Of a DNA stretch of 64,000 nt, positions 7,670 through 17,322 are shown piece after piece. The notes under the pieces were generated by a model. That model was not told where the DNA came from. It made no database searches and worked only from the letters and a program-made list of their open reading frames with translations. Source of the DNA: Pandoraea anapnoica (lineage in GTDB: Bacteria; Pseudomonadota; Gammaproteobacteria; Burkholderiales; Burkholderiaceae); assembly GCF_902459765.1 (NCBI RefSeq), contig NZ_CABPSP010000003.1:434001-498000 (forward strand), given 5' to 3'. Both the position numbers and the translations under genes were made by a program. Each line of letters starts with the position of its first letter. Position 1 is the first letter of the stretch.

Positions 7670-10534
7670 GTGAGTTCATCCGAAATTCCTATCGATATTC
7701 AGTCCTACTCGCGATATGCCGCGCGCATGCTGGCGTCCCGCCACGCGCTGGCCGAGGCGTTGCCGGCGCTCGCGGAGCACCCCGTCGACGCGCGCTGGCT
7801 CGCCCGCCGCTTCGAAGCCATCACCGGCACGCTGCTGACGCCGCCGGACCAGCCGTCCGGCGTTTCCGGCGTGGATGAGGCTGCGCTGGCACGCGCCTTG
7901 CGCATCCTGCGCGTCGAAGCGCTGTGCGCCGTCATGCAACGCGATCTCGACGGCCGTGCTGAGTTGTCCGAAGTGACGGAAGCCATGTCGGCGCTCGCCG
8001 AGTTCGCCGTGCAGGCGGGCATTGCGGTGCTGTCGCGCGACCTCGAAGCCATTCACGGTGTGCCACGCAACGCGGAAGGGGAGCGTCAGACGCTCGGTGT
8101 GGTCGGCATGGGCAAGCTCGGCGGCCGTGAACTGAACGTCTCGTCCGACATCGATCTCATCTTCCTTTATGAAGACGATGGCGACACAACCGCGCCTGAC
8201 GGTGCCGATGCGGCCGCCGCCGGCCGCCTGCGTCTGCTGTCCAATCATGAATTCTTCACGAAACTCGGCCGCAAGCTGATCGGACTGATTTCGGAACTCA
8301 CACCGGACGGCTACGTGTTCCGGGTGGACATGCGCCTGCGCCCCAACGGCGATTCCGGTCCGCTGGTGTGCAGTCTGCCGATGCTCGAAGAGTATTTCTA
8401 CGTGCAGGGCCGCGAGTGGGAGCGCTATGCGTGGATCAAGGGACGCCTCGTGTCCGAAGTCGCGAGCGAGCCCGGCCGCCGGATAGAGCGGCTGCTGACG
8501 TCGCTGGTGCAGCCGTTCGTGTTCCGTCGCTACCTCGATTACGGCGTGATCGGCGCGATTCGCGCGTTGCACGAGCAGATTCGCCATGAGGCTGAGCGTC
8601 GCGCGCGGGCCAAACCGGCGCGCATCAACGACATCAAGCTCGGACGCGGCGGCATTCGCGAAGTGGAATTCTCGGCGCAGGTCTTCCAGTTGATTCGCGG
8701 CGGACAGGAGCCGGAGCTGCGCGTGCGGCCGACGCTCGCGGTGCTGGGCGTGGCCGCGCGGCGTGGGTGGCTGGCGCAGAACGTGGCGGAAGAACTGTCG
8801 AATGCGTACGTCTTCCTGCGCAAGCTCGAACACCGCATCCAGTATCTGGACGACGCGCAGACCCATATCCTGCCGTCGCCCGGTGACGACCGCCTCGCGG
8901 TGGCGCGCGCCATGGGTTTCCCGGATGAAGCGACGTTCATGACGGTGCTCGACGAGCATCGCGAATTCGTCGCCGGTCAGTTCGACGAGATTTTTGCGGA
9001 CAAGGCCAACGGCGGCGGCCAGAAGGGCGCAGGATCGGGCACGGGCGACTGCGAATGCCCGCCGGAGTTGTGGAGCGAATGTCTGGCTGACGAAGCGCAG
9101 ACGGGCGATCTCGGCAATCAGCTCTCGCGTCTGGGCTTCAATGACGCCGAAGGCGCGCTCGACCGGTTGCGCGCCGTGTGGACGTCGTCGCGCTACAAGG
9201 CGCTGGGCGAAATCAGCCGACGGCGCTTCGACCAGCTCGTGCAGCGTGCCGTGGAAGGTGCGGCGGGCACGGGCGAGCCGGACGCTGTACTCGGCCGCAT
9301 GCTCGACCTCCTCTCGACGATTAGCCGTCGCAGTTCGTATCTCGCGCTGCTCACGGAGTATCCACGCGCTCTGGAGCGCGTGGTCAAGGTGCTCGCCGGG
9401 TCACGCTGGGCGGCGGGTTATCTGATCAGCCATCCGCAACTGCTCGACGAACTGCTCGACGACGAAGCGCTTGCCGCGCCGTTCGACTGGCCCTCGTTCA
9501 AGACACAACTGCTGCTGAGCCTGAACGCGGCGGGTGCGGCGGGCAACGTCGAAGTGCAGATGGACATTCTGCGTCGCGCGCACCATGCCGAAGTCTTCCG
9601 TATTCTGCTGCTCGATTTGCAGGGGACGTTGTCGGTGGAGGCCATCGGCGACCGTCTCTCGGAACTGGCGGACATCATCGTCGACGTGACGATCTCGACG
9701 GTCTGGCCGCACGTGGCGACGCGTCATCGCGAGGTGCCGCGCTTCTCGGTCATCGCTTACGGCAAGCTGGGCGGCAAGGAACTGGGCTACGCATCGGACC
9801 TCGATCTGATCTTCCTTTACGACGATGACGACGACCGCGCGCCGGACGCTTACGCCGCGCTCGCCCGCCGTTTCGTGACGTGGCTGACCACGCATACGGG
9901 CGCGGGCATGCTGTTCGATGTCGATCTGCGGCTGCGCCCGAACGGCTTGTCGGGCCTGCTGGTCACGAACATCGAGAGTTTCCGTCAGTACCAGTTCCGC
10001 GAGGGCAATGCCAATACGGCGTGGGTCTGGGAGCATCAGGCGCTCACGCGTGCGCGTTTCTGTGCGGGCGACGAGACCATCGGCGCGACGTTCGAGGACA
10101 TCCGCGCGCAGGTGCTGGCCACGCCGCGTGAGGCGTCGGCGCTGGCGCAGGAGATCGTGGCGATGCGTCGCAAGGTGCTCGAAGGGCATCCGAACGGGAC
10201 GAAGCTGTTCGATCTGAAGCACGATCGGGGCGGCATGGTGGATATTGAGTTCACCGTGCAGTATCTGGTGCTGCTGCACTCGGGCGCGCATCCGGCGCTG
10301 CTGCGTAACGCGGGCAACATCGCCTTGCTGCGCGAGGCGGCGCAACTGGGACTGATCGATGCCAAGCTCGCGGAAGACGCGGCGGCGGCGTATCGGTTGT
10401 ACCGAAAGCGTCAGCACAAGTTGCGGCTGGACGGCGTGGAGGCGGCGCGCGTGCCGGGCGCGGACGTCGAGGGGGAGCGTGAGGCCGTGATGGCGCTCTG
10501 GGATTCGGTGTTCGCAGACGCGGGGCCGGTTTGA
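7670..10534 (+). CDS. glnE: bifunctional glutamine synthetase adenylyltransferase / adenylyl-removing enzyme
   Basis: About 954 aa, the usual length for GlnE. It attaches or removes AMP on glutamine synthetase in response to PII, controlling nitrogen assimilation in the cytoplasm. Both nucleotidyltransferase halves carry the signature: GMGKLGGRELNVSSDIDLIF near residue 145 (adenylyl-removing domain) and YGKLGGKELGYASDLDLIFL near residue 696 (adenylyl-transferase domain), each with the SDxD metal motif. The GTG at 7670 is preferred because a GGA lies 9 nt upstream and the family homology begins at SYSRYAAR; an in-frame TTG at 7649 would add seven residues. The gene stands alone, divergent from yhdP and convergent with recN across a strong terminator. 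Confidence 0.95.
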   Translation: MSSSEIPIDIQSYSRYAARMLASRHALAEALPALAEHPVDARWLARRFEAITGTLLTPPDQPSGVSGVDEAALARALRILRVEALCAVMQRDLDGRAELSEVTEAMSALAEFAVQAGIAVLSRDLEAIHGVPRNAEGERQTLGVVGMGKLGGRELNVSSDIDLIFLYEDDGDTTAPDGADAAAAGRLRLLSNHEFFTKLGRKLIGLISELTPDGYVFRVDMRLRPNGDSGPLVCSLPMLEEYFYVQGREWERYAWIKGRLVSEVASEPGRRIERLLTSLVQPFVFRRYLDYGVIGAIRALHEQIRHEAERRARAKPARINDIKLGRGGIREVEFSAQVFQLIRGGQEPELRVRPTLAVLGVAARRGWLAQNVAEELSNAYVFLRKLEHRIQYLDDAQTHILPSPGDDRLAVARAMGFPDEATFMTVLDEHREFVAGQFDEIFADKANGGGQKGAGSGTGDCECPPELWSECLADEAQTGDLGNQLSRLGFNDAEGALDRLRAVWTSSRYKALGEISRRRFDQLVQRAVEGAAGTGEPDAVLGRMLDLLSTISRRSSYLALLTEYPRALERVVKVLAGSRWAAGYLISHPQLLDELLDDEALAAPFDWPSFKTQLLLSLNAAGAAGNVEVQMDILRRAHHAEVFRILLLDLQGTLSVEAIGDRLSELADIIVDVTISTVWPHVATRHREVPRFSVIAYGKLGGKELGYASDLDLIFLYDDDDDRAPDAYAALARRFVTWLTTHTGAGMLFDVDLRLRPNGLSGLLVTNIESFRQYQFREGNANTAWVWEHQALTRARFCAGDETIGATFEDIRAQVLATPREASALAQEIVAMRRKVLEGHPNGTKLFDLKHDRGGMVDIEFTVQYLVLLHSGAHPALLRNAGNIALLREAAQLGLIDAKLAEDAAAAYRLYRKRQHKLRLDGVEAARVPGADVEGEREAVMALWDSVFADAGPV

Positions 10535-10575
10535 AGGTCTGACGCGTGAGCGTCGCTTGAAACGACTCGCTTGAA

Positions 10576-10612
10576 AAACAACGGGCGGCCGATGATGGGC
10601 CGCCCGTTGTTT
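10576..10612. terminator. bidirectional intrinsic terminator between glnE and recN
   Basis: A perfect 15-bp inverted repeat (AAACAACGGGCGGCC, 10576-10590, against 10598-10612) with a 7-nt loop lies between convergent glnE and recN. It has A-rich and T-rich ends suited to termination in both directions. Confidence 0.85.
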
Positions 10613-10642
10613 ATTGAGGAATGTCGATGTTGTTGACGACGC

Positions 10643-12307
10643 TCAGAGCGCCAACATCTCCCGCGCGTGCTTGCGCGTCGTCGCCGTAATCTCCACACCG
10701 CCCAGCATCCGCGCGATTTCCTCGACGCGTTCGGTGCGTCCCAGCGGCTCGATCTCGCTCATCGTCGTATCACCGTCGCTGCGTTTGCTCACCCGCAGAT
10801 GCTGATGGCCGAGGGCGGCGACCTGCGGCAGGTGGGTCACGCACAGCACCTGACGTCCCTGACCCAATTCGCGAAGCAAGCGACCGACCACTTCGGCCAC
10901 CGCGCCGCCAATCCCGGAATCGACTTCGTCGAAGATCAGCGTCGGCGTGAGACTCGCGCTGCTGGCGATCACCTGCAACGCAAGGCTGATGCGCGCGAGT
11001 TCGCCGCCCGAAGCGACTTTGGCGAGCGGACGCGTCGGCACGCCCGGGTGTCCGGCGACGAGAAATTCGACCGTCTCCAGCCCAAACGACTGTGGCTCGG
11101 GTGTTGCCGTGAGCGCGACTTCGAAGCGTCCGCCAGGCATCGAGAGGTCCTGCATCGCCCGGGTGACTTCGCGCGAGAGCGAGGCCGCCGCTTTGGCGCG
11201 CGCCTTCGACAGGTCCTTCGCCAGTTTGAGAAATTCGGCCTGGGCGGCGTCGGCTGCGGCCTGCATAGCGGCCGTGTCGGCAGATGCCGTCAACTCCTCC
11301 AGTTGCGCGCGACGCTCCGCCAGCTCGGCGGGTAATTGCTCGGGCGTCACACGGAATTTGCGCGCCGCCGAATGCAGGGCGTCGAGTCGTTGCTCGACGA
11401 CCGCCAGACGCTCCGGATCGAGATCGACGCGTTGTGCGTAATGCGTGAGCGAATGGACCGCTTCGCGAAGCTGAATCTCGGCAGGTTCCAGTGCGGCGAG
11501 CGTGTCGGCCAGCCCGGCGTCGATCTCCGCGAGTTCGCGGATCTGATGCACGACATGACCGAGCGACGGGACGATCGCGCCGTCGGCTTCCGCGAGCGCG
11601 TCGAGCGCGCCTTGCACGCCATTGATGAGACTCGCCGCGTGAGAGAGTCGGCGATGCTCGGCGCTCACGTCGTCCCATTCGCCTTCTTGCGGACCCAGCT
11701 TGTCGAGTTCGGACGTCTGCCATTCGAGACGTTCGCGCTCCAGTTGCAGTTCGCGGTCGCGCCCGTGCGCCTCCTCGCAGCGCTTGACGAGACGTTGCCA
11801 CTCTTTGTGGGCGGCGGCGGTATCGGCGGCGAGGGTGGTCGCGCCTGCGTGCGAGTCGAGCAGGCGGCGTTGCGCGTCGGGCCGCAGCAACTGCTGGTGG
11901 GCGTGTTGGCCGTGAATGTCGACGAGCATTTCGCCGAGTTCGCGCATTTGCGTGAGCGTGGCGGGTGTGCCGTTGATGAAGGCGCGCGAGCGACCGCCGG
12001 CGTCGAGCACACGGCGCAGCAGCACGCCGCCGTGTTCTTCGAGCGTGAGCGCCTGCGCTTGCAGCCACGCTTCAAGATCGGGGCGCGCTTCGGCATCGGC
12101 GGCGAATTCAGCGGTGATGTCGGCGCGCGTTTGCCCGCTGCGCACCATGCTGGTGTCGCCGCGCTCGCCCATCGCGAGCGCCAGCGCATCGATCAGAATC
12201 GATTTGCCCGCGCCGGTCTCCCCCGAAAACACGGTGAAGCCGGCGGAGAATTCCAGATCGAGACGATCGACGATCACGAAATCGCGAATCGAGAGACTGC
12301 GTAGCAT
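10643..12307 (-). CDS. recN: DNA repair protein RecN
   Basis: A 554-aa SMC-like ATPase of normal RecN length, involved in recombinational repair of double-strand breaks. The N-terminus starts MLRSLSIRDFVIVDRLDLEF and holds the Walker A motif GETGAGKSILIDAL (about residues 30-43). The central third is rich in charged and Ala residues, as expected for the coiled-coil arms. The C-terminal ATPase half shows the signature ASGGELARISLALQ and the Walker B region LIFDEVDSGIGG, followed by CVTHLPQVAALGH. It lies 23 nt downstream of nadK on the same strand, the usual nadK-recN pairing of betaproteobacteria. I see no LexA box immediately upstream. Confidence 0.96.
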   Translation of the reverse strand: MLRSLSIRDFVIVDRLDLEFSAGFTVFSGETGAGKSILIDALALAMGERGDTSMVRSGQTRADITAEFAADAEARPDLEAWLQAQALTLEEHGGVLLRRVLDAGGRSRAFINGTPATLTQMRELGEMLVDIHGQHAHQQLLRPDAQRRLLDSHAGATTLAADTAAAHKEWQRLVKRCEEAHGRDRELQLERERLEWQTSELDKLGPQEGEWDDVSAEHRRLSHAASLINGVQGALDALAEADGAIVPSLGHVVHQIRELAEIDAGLADTLAALEPAEIQLREAVHSLTHYAQRVDLDPERLAVVEQRLDALHSAARKFRVTPEQLPAELAERRAQLEELTASADTAAMQAAADAAQAEFLKLAKDLSKARAKAAASLSREVTRAMQDLSMPGGRFEVALTATPEPQSFGLETVEFLVAGHPGVPTRPLAKVASGGELARISLALQVIASSASLTPTLIFDEVDSGIGGAVAEVVGRLLRELGQGRQVLCVTHLPQVAALGHQHLRVSKRSDGDTTMSEIEPLGRTERVEEIARMLGGVEITATTRKHAREMLAL

Positions 12308-12330
12308 GGGATGTCGGGTGAGGCGTGAAG

Positions 12331-13239
12331 TCAGTTCTGCGGCGTATCTTCGTCGGAGATATGCTCGTTCCAGTGCAGCTTGCGGCGCAGCGTCGCGTAG
12401 TAGTTGTAACCGACCGGGTGCAGAAACGTCACCTGATGCTGGGAGCGGCCGACCAGAATCTGGTCGCCCTGACGCAGTTCGGCAAACGACTGCATATCGA
12501 AATTGGCACCGACTTCGCGACCGCCGGTAATCGTGATGACGATGTCGCTCGAATCCGGCAGCACGATCGGACGATTCGACAGCGCGTGCGGTGCGATCGG
12601 CACGAGCACCACGCCGCCCAGGCGCGGATGCAGGATCGGGCCGCTCGCCGACAAAGCGTAGGCCGTCGAGCCCGTGGGTGTGGCGACGATCAGGCCGTCG
12701 GAGCGCTGCTTGTACATGAAGCGGCCGTCGACGTCGACGCGAAGCTCGACCATCCCCGAAATCCCCGAGCGGTTCACGACCACGTCGTTGAATGCCAGCG
12801 TCTCGAAGAGCGTTTGACCGTCACGTTCGATGCGTGCGGCCAGCAGGGTGCGTTGTTCGGCTTCGAAATGCCCTTCGAGCATGGCTGGCACGACCTGACG
12901 CATCTCGTCGAGCGGAATGTCGGTGATGAACCCGACGCGGCCGTGGTTCACGCCGATGAGCGGCACCTTCGAGGCGGCCAGCTGACGGCCGACGCCGAGC
13001 ATCGTGCCGTCGCCGCCGACCACGACGGCCACGTCGGCCTGCGTGCCGATTTCCTGGATGTCGAGGGTGCGGTACGGATCGGCGCCTGCGCCGATGTTAT
13101 GCGCCGTGTCGCGCTCGAAGACAACATGATGCCCACGCTGGGCGATGCATGCCGCGAGCGTGAGCAATGGTTCGGCGACGCCGTCGGCATGGTACTTCCC
13201 GACGAGCGCCACGGTCTTGAAGGGGCTCCCAGTTTTCAT
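12331..13239 (-). CDS. nadK: NAD kinase
   Basis: A 302-aa NAD kinase making NADP from NAD and ATP in the cytoplasm. The [11 protein letters not shown] motif (phosphate binding and catalytic Asp) and the NDVVVNR and [16 protein letters not shown] motifs are all visible. The start at 13239 ([20 protein letters not shown]) matches the family; the open frame extends 14 codons further upstream but without homology. A TGTAAT hexamer ends 6 nt before this ATG with no clear Shine-Dalgarno sequence, so the message may be leaderless. recN follows 23 nt downstream, and hrcA is divergent. Confidence 0.95.
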   Translation of the reverse strand: MKTGSPFKTVALVGKYHADGVAEPLLTLAACIAQRGHHVVFERDTAHNIGAGADPYRTLDIQEIGTQADVAVVVGGDGTMLGVGRQLAASKVPLIGVNHGRVGFITDIPLDEMRQVVPAMLEGHFEAEQRTLLAARIERDGQTLFETLAFNDVVVNRSGISGMVELRVDVDGRFMYKQRSDGLIVATPTGSTAYALSASGPILHPRLGGVVLVPIAPHALSNRPIVLPDSSDIVITITGGREVGANFDMQSFAELRQGDQILVGRSQHQVTFLHPVGYNYYATLRRKLHWNEHISDEDTPQN

Positions 13240-13300
13240 GCCGCCATTACACCATAAGTCGATGACAGCAACCATCGCCAACGCACGGCCTGCAACGGTT

Positions 13301-13344
13301 CCCTTGGCCAGCTAACACGAGTCCGGATTTAGGGGAACCAGGCC
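13301..13344. repeat. degenerate half-copy of the MITE-like element found at 51966-52136
   Basis: The segment CTAACACGAGTCCGGATTTA and its flanks match the right end of the palindromic element between mutL and the DedA gene at most positions over about 44 nt, including the terminal motif CCGGATTTAGGGG. Only one arm is present, so it cannot form the full hairpin. It lies directly upstream of the hrcA -10 region in the nadK-hrcA divergent spacer. Confidence 0.65.
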
Positions 13345-13370
13345 CCGCATTTCGCGTTACAATTTTTGCC

Positions 13371-14399
13371 ATGCTAGATCAACGTGCGCAAACGCTTCTC
13401 AAAACCCTGATCGAACGGTACATCGCAGATGGCCAGCCGGTCGGCTCGCGCACGCTCTCGCGATTCTCGGGCCTCGACTTGTCGCCCGCGACCATCCGCA
13501 ACGTGATGTCCGATCTCGAGGCGATGGGTTTCGTGGCCAGCCCGCATACGTCGGCCGGACGCGTACCGACGCCGCGCGCGTATCGTCTGTTCGTCGACAC
13601 GATGCTCGCCGTGCGCCCGCTCGAAGAGGCGGTCCTCCAGCTTTCGACGCAGGTGCAGACGAGTCTGCAACCGGCGGGCCCGCAACAACTGGTCGCCTCC
13701 GCGGCACAGGTGCTCTCGCATCTGTCGCAGTTCGCGGGCGTGGTGCTCACCCCGCGCCGCAGCCAGACCTTCCGTCATATCGAATTCCTGCGTCTGTCCG
13801 ACAAGCGTGTGCTGCTGATCATCGTCACGCCCGACGGCGACGTGCAGAACCGCATCATCCTGACGGAAAAGGACTATTCCCCGGCGCAACTGGTCGAAGC
13901 GGCGAACTACCTGAACGCCAACTTCGGCGGTCACAGCTTCGACGACGTGCGCACTTACTTGCGTGGCGAGCTCGATGCGCTGCGCTCGGACATGAGCGCG
14001 CTGATGCAGGCGGCCGTGCAGGCGGGCAGCGACGCCATGGCCGACACCACGCGCGAGAGCGTGCTGATCTCGGGCGAACGCAATCTGCTGGGCGTGGAGG
14101 ATCTGTCCTCGAACATGGAGCGTTTGCGCAAGCTGTTCGACGTGTTCGAGTCCAAGACTGGCCTGCTGCAACTGCTCGATGTGTCGAGCCGCGCACAAGG
14201 GGTGCAGATCTTCATCGGTGGCGAGTCGAGCCTCGTGCCCATCGAGGAGATGACGGTCGTCACGGCCCCGTACGAAGTCGACGGCGAGGTGGTCGGTACG
14301 CTCGGCGTGATCGGGCCGACGCGCATGGCGTACGAGCGCGTCATCCCCATCGTCGATATCACCGCCAAGCTGCTCTCCAACGCGCTCAGTCATCACTGA
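13371..14399 (+). CDS. hrcA: heat-inducible transcriptional repressor HrcA
   Basis: A 342-aa repressor of normal length. The N-terminal winged helix-turn-helix ([20 protein letters not shown], then [20 protein letters not shown]) and the [16 protein letters not shown] signature are typical of HrcA, which binds CIRCE operators of groE or dnaK genes and is refolded by GroEL. I found no CIRCE inverted repeat before hrcA, grpE, dnaK or dnaJ here, so its targets (probably groESL) lie elsewhere; the grpE and dnaK promoters look sigma-32 dependent instead. A TTACAAT sequence ends 7 nt before the ATG and there is no Shine-Dalgarno sequence, suggesting a leaderless mRNA. Confidence 0.96.
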   Translation: MLDQRAQTLLKTLIERYIADGQPVGSRTLSRFSGLDLSPATIRNVMSDLEAMGFVASPHTSAGRVPTPRAYRLFVDTMLAVRPLEEAVLQLSTQVQTSLQPAGPQQLVASAAQVLSHLSQFAGVVLTPRRSQTFRHIEFLRLSDKRVLLIIVTPDGDVQNRIILTEKDYSPAQLVEAANYLNANFGGHSFDDVRTYLRGELDALRSDMSALMQAAVQAGSDAMADTTRESVLISGERNLLGVEDLSSNMERLRKLFDVFESKTGLLQLLDVSSRAQGVQIFIGGESSLVPIEEMTVVTAPYEVDGEVVGTLGVIGPTRMAYERVIPIVDITAKLLSNALSHH

Positions 14400-14636
14400 G
14401 CGGTGCGCTGGCGCGTCCGCGCATTGGCCCATTCGCCCATTCCCGGTTACAACCCCGTAGCATTCCTTTACACGCTGTCACACACGGCAGGCTTAGGCTT
14501 GAAGCGTCACTTGCGGCGAGGTCGTCTGAAGTTGTCGTCGGGCTCTCCGGAGGATTCGGACAGAACTACAAGGTGGCTGATCGCTAACGCCTGCAAGCCG
14601 CGTACGGCATGCCCACCGAAAGGGCGCGGAGTGTTT

Positions 14637-17177
14637 ATGAAATCCCTGATTTCCTGGCGGACGACGGTCCGCTCCCTTGGCGTCGGGCTGGCGCTGGGTC
14701 TGCTGGGCGCCGTGGGTGCGCCTGCACTGGCGCAGGCGCAGAGCGCCGATCCGCCGGGACGCGTGGCGCGTCTCTCCGAGTTCGACGGCACCGTCACTTA
14801 CGCCCCAGCAGGCACGAGCGACTGGCGCTATGCAGACCGCAACCGTCCGCTCACGACGGGCGATGCCATCTGGGTCGACCGGAACAGCCGAGCCGAGATG
14901 CATGTGGGCGGCACGGCGGTGCGCATGGGCGCGTCGACCAGTCTGACGCTGTCCGCCGTCACCGACCAGAATGTGCAACTGAACGTAACGCAGGGCACCG
15001 TCGGTGTGCGCCTGCGCAGCTTCGATCCGAATCAACCTTACGAGATCGATACACCTAATCTGGCGTTCGTCCCGCAACAGGCGGGGGAATATCGTGTGGA
15101 CGTCGATCCGAACGGTGTCACGACCGTGAGCGTCTCGCGCGGTGCGGGCACGGCGTACGGACAAGGAGCGTCGGTCCCGCTTCAGCAAGGGCAACGGGTC
15201 GCGTTCCTCGGCCAGAATCTGACGCAGCAGCAGACTGGCCCGCTCACGGCCGACGCTTTCGATCATTGGATGCGTGAGCGCGACGCACGTGAAGATGCCT
15301 CCGTCTCCGCACGCTACGTGCCGCGCGACATGACCGGCTTCGAGAGTCTGGACGACTACGGTTCGTGGCAGGAAACGCCGAGCTACGGCGCGGTGTGGGT
15401 GCCGTCCAACATGCCGTCGGGCTGGGCACCTTACCGCACGGGGCATTGGGTCTGGGTCGACCCGTGGGGCTGGACGTGGGTGGACGATGCGCCGTGGGGC
15501 TTCGCGCCGTATCACTACGGGCGCTGGGCTTACGTGGATGCCCGCTGGTGCTGGGTGCCGGGGCCGGTGGCCGTGCGTCCGGTGTATGCACCGGCGCTGG
15601 TCGGCTGGGTCAGCGGCAGCAGTGGCGCAAACCAATGGGGTGTGTCGTTTGCCGCCGGGGGCGTGGGACTCGCGTGGTTTGCGCTTGGGCCTCATGACCC
15701 GTACCGTCCTGCGTATCACGCCAGTTCGTCGTACATCACGAACATCAATCGTTCGACGATCGTTCGTACGACCAATATCACCAACAACATCAACGTCAAC
15801 AACGTCTATGTGAACCGCAATGTGCGGGGCGCTGTGTCGACGATGCCCGCGCAGGCCTTCGTGCAGGGACGGCCCGTGGGCGCGCCGACGGCGCTGGCTG
15901 CACCGCGCGGTGCGCAGACGTGGCGCGTCGGCAATACGCCGGGTGTGGCCCCGGTGCAGCAGAGCGTGTTCGGCAACAGCCGTCCGGCAGCCGGTGCGCC
16001 GCCTGCGGGCGTGTTCAACCGGCAGGTGCTGGCCACGCGTGCGCCGGTCGCTCGAGGCATGCCGTCGCGTGAACTGACGAGCAATCTGCACGCTGTGCCC
16101 AACGCGGGCGGTGCGCCGCTGGTGTTCGGTCAGAACGGGCAGCAGGTGCGCAATCTTGGCGCGGGCGGTGCGAATGGGACGAATGGTCCGAATGGCCAAG
16201 CACGCATCGCGCCCCGAGTGACGGTCGTCAGCACGCATGGGCCGGTCGGTGCACCGATTGGGGCGAACGGTGCGATGCCTGCGCAGCCAGCGCTGGGCGC
16301 GACCGGTGCCGCCGGGGCGACGGCAGGCCATGGCGGCTTGCCCGCGACCGGCGCTGTGCCGCCGATGCATGGCGCGCCGGGGGTGCCCGGACAGCCAGGC
16401 GTCCCGGGGGCACCGGGTCATGCTGGCGTACCGGGTCAGCCTGGTGTGCCGGGAACGCCCGGTGTTCCGGGTGAACCTGGCAATCCCGGCTATCCTGGAC
16501 ACGGCGTTTATCAGAATCGTCCGGGGCAATCGGCGGTGCAATCCCAACCGGCCGAGCGTCAGCCCGCTCCCTCGGGCGTTCCGCATCCGCCGGGTGTGAA
16601 CGGTGCTCTTCAGGGGCAGGGGCAGCCGTCGGCACGCGGCGAAGCGCCGCAAGCCGTCCCGCAGCCGGGGCATGACGCCGCGCAGCGTGAGATGCAAATG
16701 CGTCGCCAATCACCGCAAGCGCCCGCCGCACAGCCGGAAGCTCGGGGCGGACAAGCGACGCCCGCGCCGCAACGGCAACAACAGCAACCGGAGGCGGCCG
16801 AACCGGCCCGACGTCCGCAGCAATGGCAGACGCAGCCGCGCCCGGAGCCGCAGCAATTCCAGCAGCCGCGGCCGCAACCGCAGGTGGAACGGGTGCAGCC
16901 GCGTCCCGAACCGCAGCCTCAACAACAGGCGCAACCGCAGCAACGTTCGCAGCCTCAGCCGCAAGTCGAGCGCATGCCGCCGCGCCCGCAGCCGCCAGTG
17001 GAGCATGCGCAGCCCGCGCCGCGTCCGCAACCTCAGCAGGAACGTCCTCAGGCGCAGCCGCACCCGCAACCCACGCAGCGTGAGGGCAAACCGGAAGGGG
17101 CGCGCGCCCCCGCGCATGAGGACCATCCGAGTGCCGACCATCGGTCGTCTCACGACGACGAGCATCGGCACGGCTGA
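14637..17177 (+). CDS. exported FecR/DUF6600-like protein with collagen-like and Pro/Gln-rich tail
   Basis: An 846-aa protein of unknown function. From the N-terminus: a signal peptide (about residues 1-35, ending APALAQAQS); a FecR-like beta domain (about 45-200); a Trp/Tyr-rich block (about 235-320, repeated GxWxW and PxG units) typical of DUF6600; and an Asn-rich stretch (NITNNINVNNVYVNRN). Then come Gly/Ala/Pro-rich linkers, fifteen perfect Gly-X-Y triplets at residues 579-623 (nt 16371-16505), a Gln/Pro tail with repeated QPRPEPQ-type units, and a His/Asp-rich C-terminus. It is probably periplasmic or envelope-attached. The start at 14637 is chosen for a GCGGAGTG site and the signal peptide; the frame is open to 14403. 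The flanking genes hrcA and hemH do not suggest a role. Confidence 0.75.
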   Translation: MKSLISWRTTVRSLGVGLALGLLGAVGAPALAQAQSADPPGRVARLSEFDGTVTYAPAGTSDWRYADRNRPLTTGDAIWVDRNSRAEMHVGGTAVRMGASTSLTLSAVTDQNVQLNVTQGTVGVRLRSFDPNQPYEIDTPNLAFVPQQAGEYRVDVDPNGVTTVSVSRGAGTAYGQGASVPLQQGQRVAFLGQNLTQQQTGPLTADAFDHWMRERDAREDASVSARYVPRDMTGFESLDDYGSWQETPSYGAVWVPSNMPSGWAPYRTGHWVWVDPWGWTWVDDAPWGFAPYHYGRWAYVDARWCWVPGPVAVRPVYAPALVGWVSGSSGANQWGVSFAAGGVGLAWFALGPHDPYRPAYHASSSYITNINRSTIVRTTNITNNINVNNVYVNRNVRGAVSTMPAQAFVQGRPVGAPTALAAPRGAQTWRVGNTPGVAPVQQSVFGNSRPAAGAPPAGVFNRQVLATRAPVARGMPSRELTSNLHAVPNAGGAPLVFGQNGQQVRNLGAGGANGTNGPNGQARIAPRVTVVSTHGPVGAPIGANGAMPAQPALGATGAAGATAGHGGLPATGAVPPMHGAPGVPGQPGVPGAPGHAGVPGQPGVPGTPGVPGEPGNPGYPGHGVYQNRPGQSAVQSQPAERQPAPSGVPHPPGVNGALQGQGQPSARGEAPQAVPQPGHDAAQREMQMRRQSPQAPAAQPEARGGQATPAPQRQQQQPEAAEPARRPQQWQTQPRPEPQQFQQPRPQPQVERVQPRPEPQPQQQAQPQQRSQPQPQVERMPPRPQPPVEHAQPAPRPQPQQERPQAQPHPQPTQREGKPEGARAPAHEDHPSADHRSSHDDEHRHG

Positions 17178-17218
17178 TGGGTAACCTGATTGCCCGCCTG
17201 CGCAGATGAGCGTCATCC

Positions 17219-17252
17219 CCCTCCGTCCGGCTGTGGACTGGCCGACGGAGGG
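17219..17252. other. hairpin between the DUF6600-like gene and hemH
   Basis: CCCTCCGTC (17219-17227) pairs with GACGGAGGG (17244-17252). Three further pairs follow past one bulged C, closing a loop of about 9 nt. There is no T-tract, so it is a weak terminator candidate for the upstream gene at best. Confidence 0.4.
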
Positions 17253-17322
17253 CGCATAGCGGCAGTATCGACAGGCATGACAGACGCCAGATGGGCCCCG
17301 CGTTTGCGGTAAAGTACGTTCC

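Noticed and set aside
12308-12330. LexA (SOS) box before recN
   Set aside because: The 23-nt gap to nadK contains no CTGT-N8-ACAG pattern; an SOS site further upstream of nadK was also not seen.
13240-13370. CIRCE operator before hrcA
   Set aside because: No TTAGCACTC-N9-GAGTGCTAA-like dyad is present; the only repeat there is the half-copy of the MITE-like element.
14493-16709. A 738-codon open frame antisense to the DUF6600-like gene
   Set aside because: Very Arg/His-rich composition, no signal or domain, and complete overlap with a protein that has a signal peptide and clear domain order.
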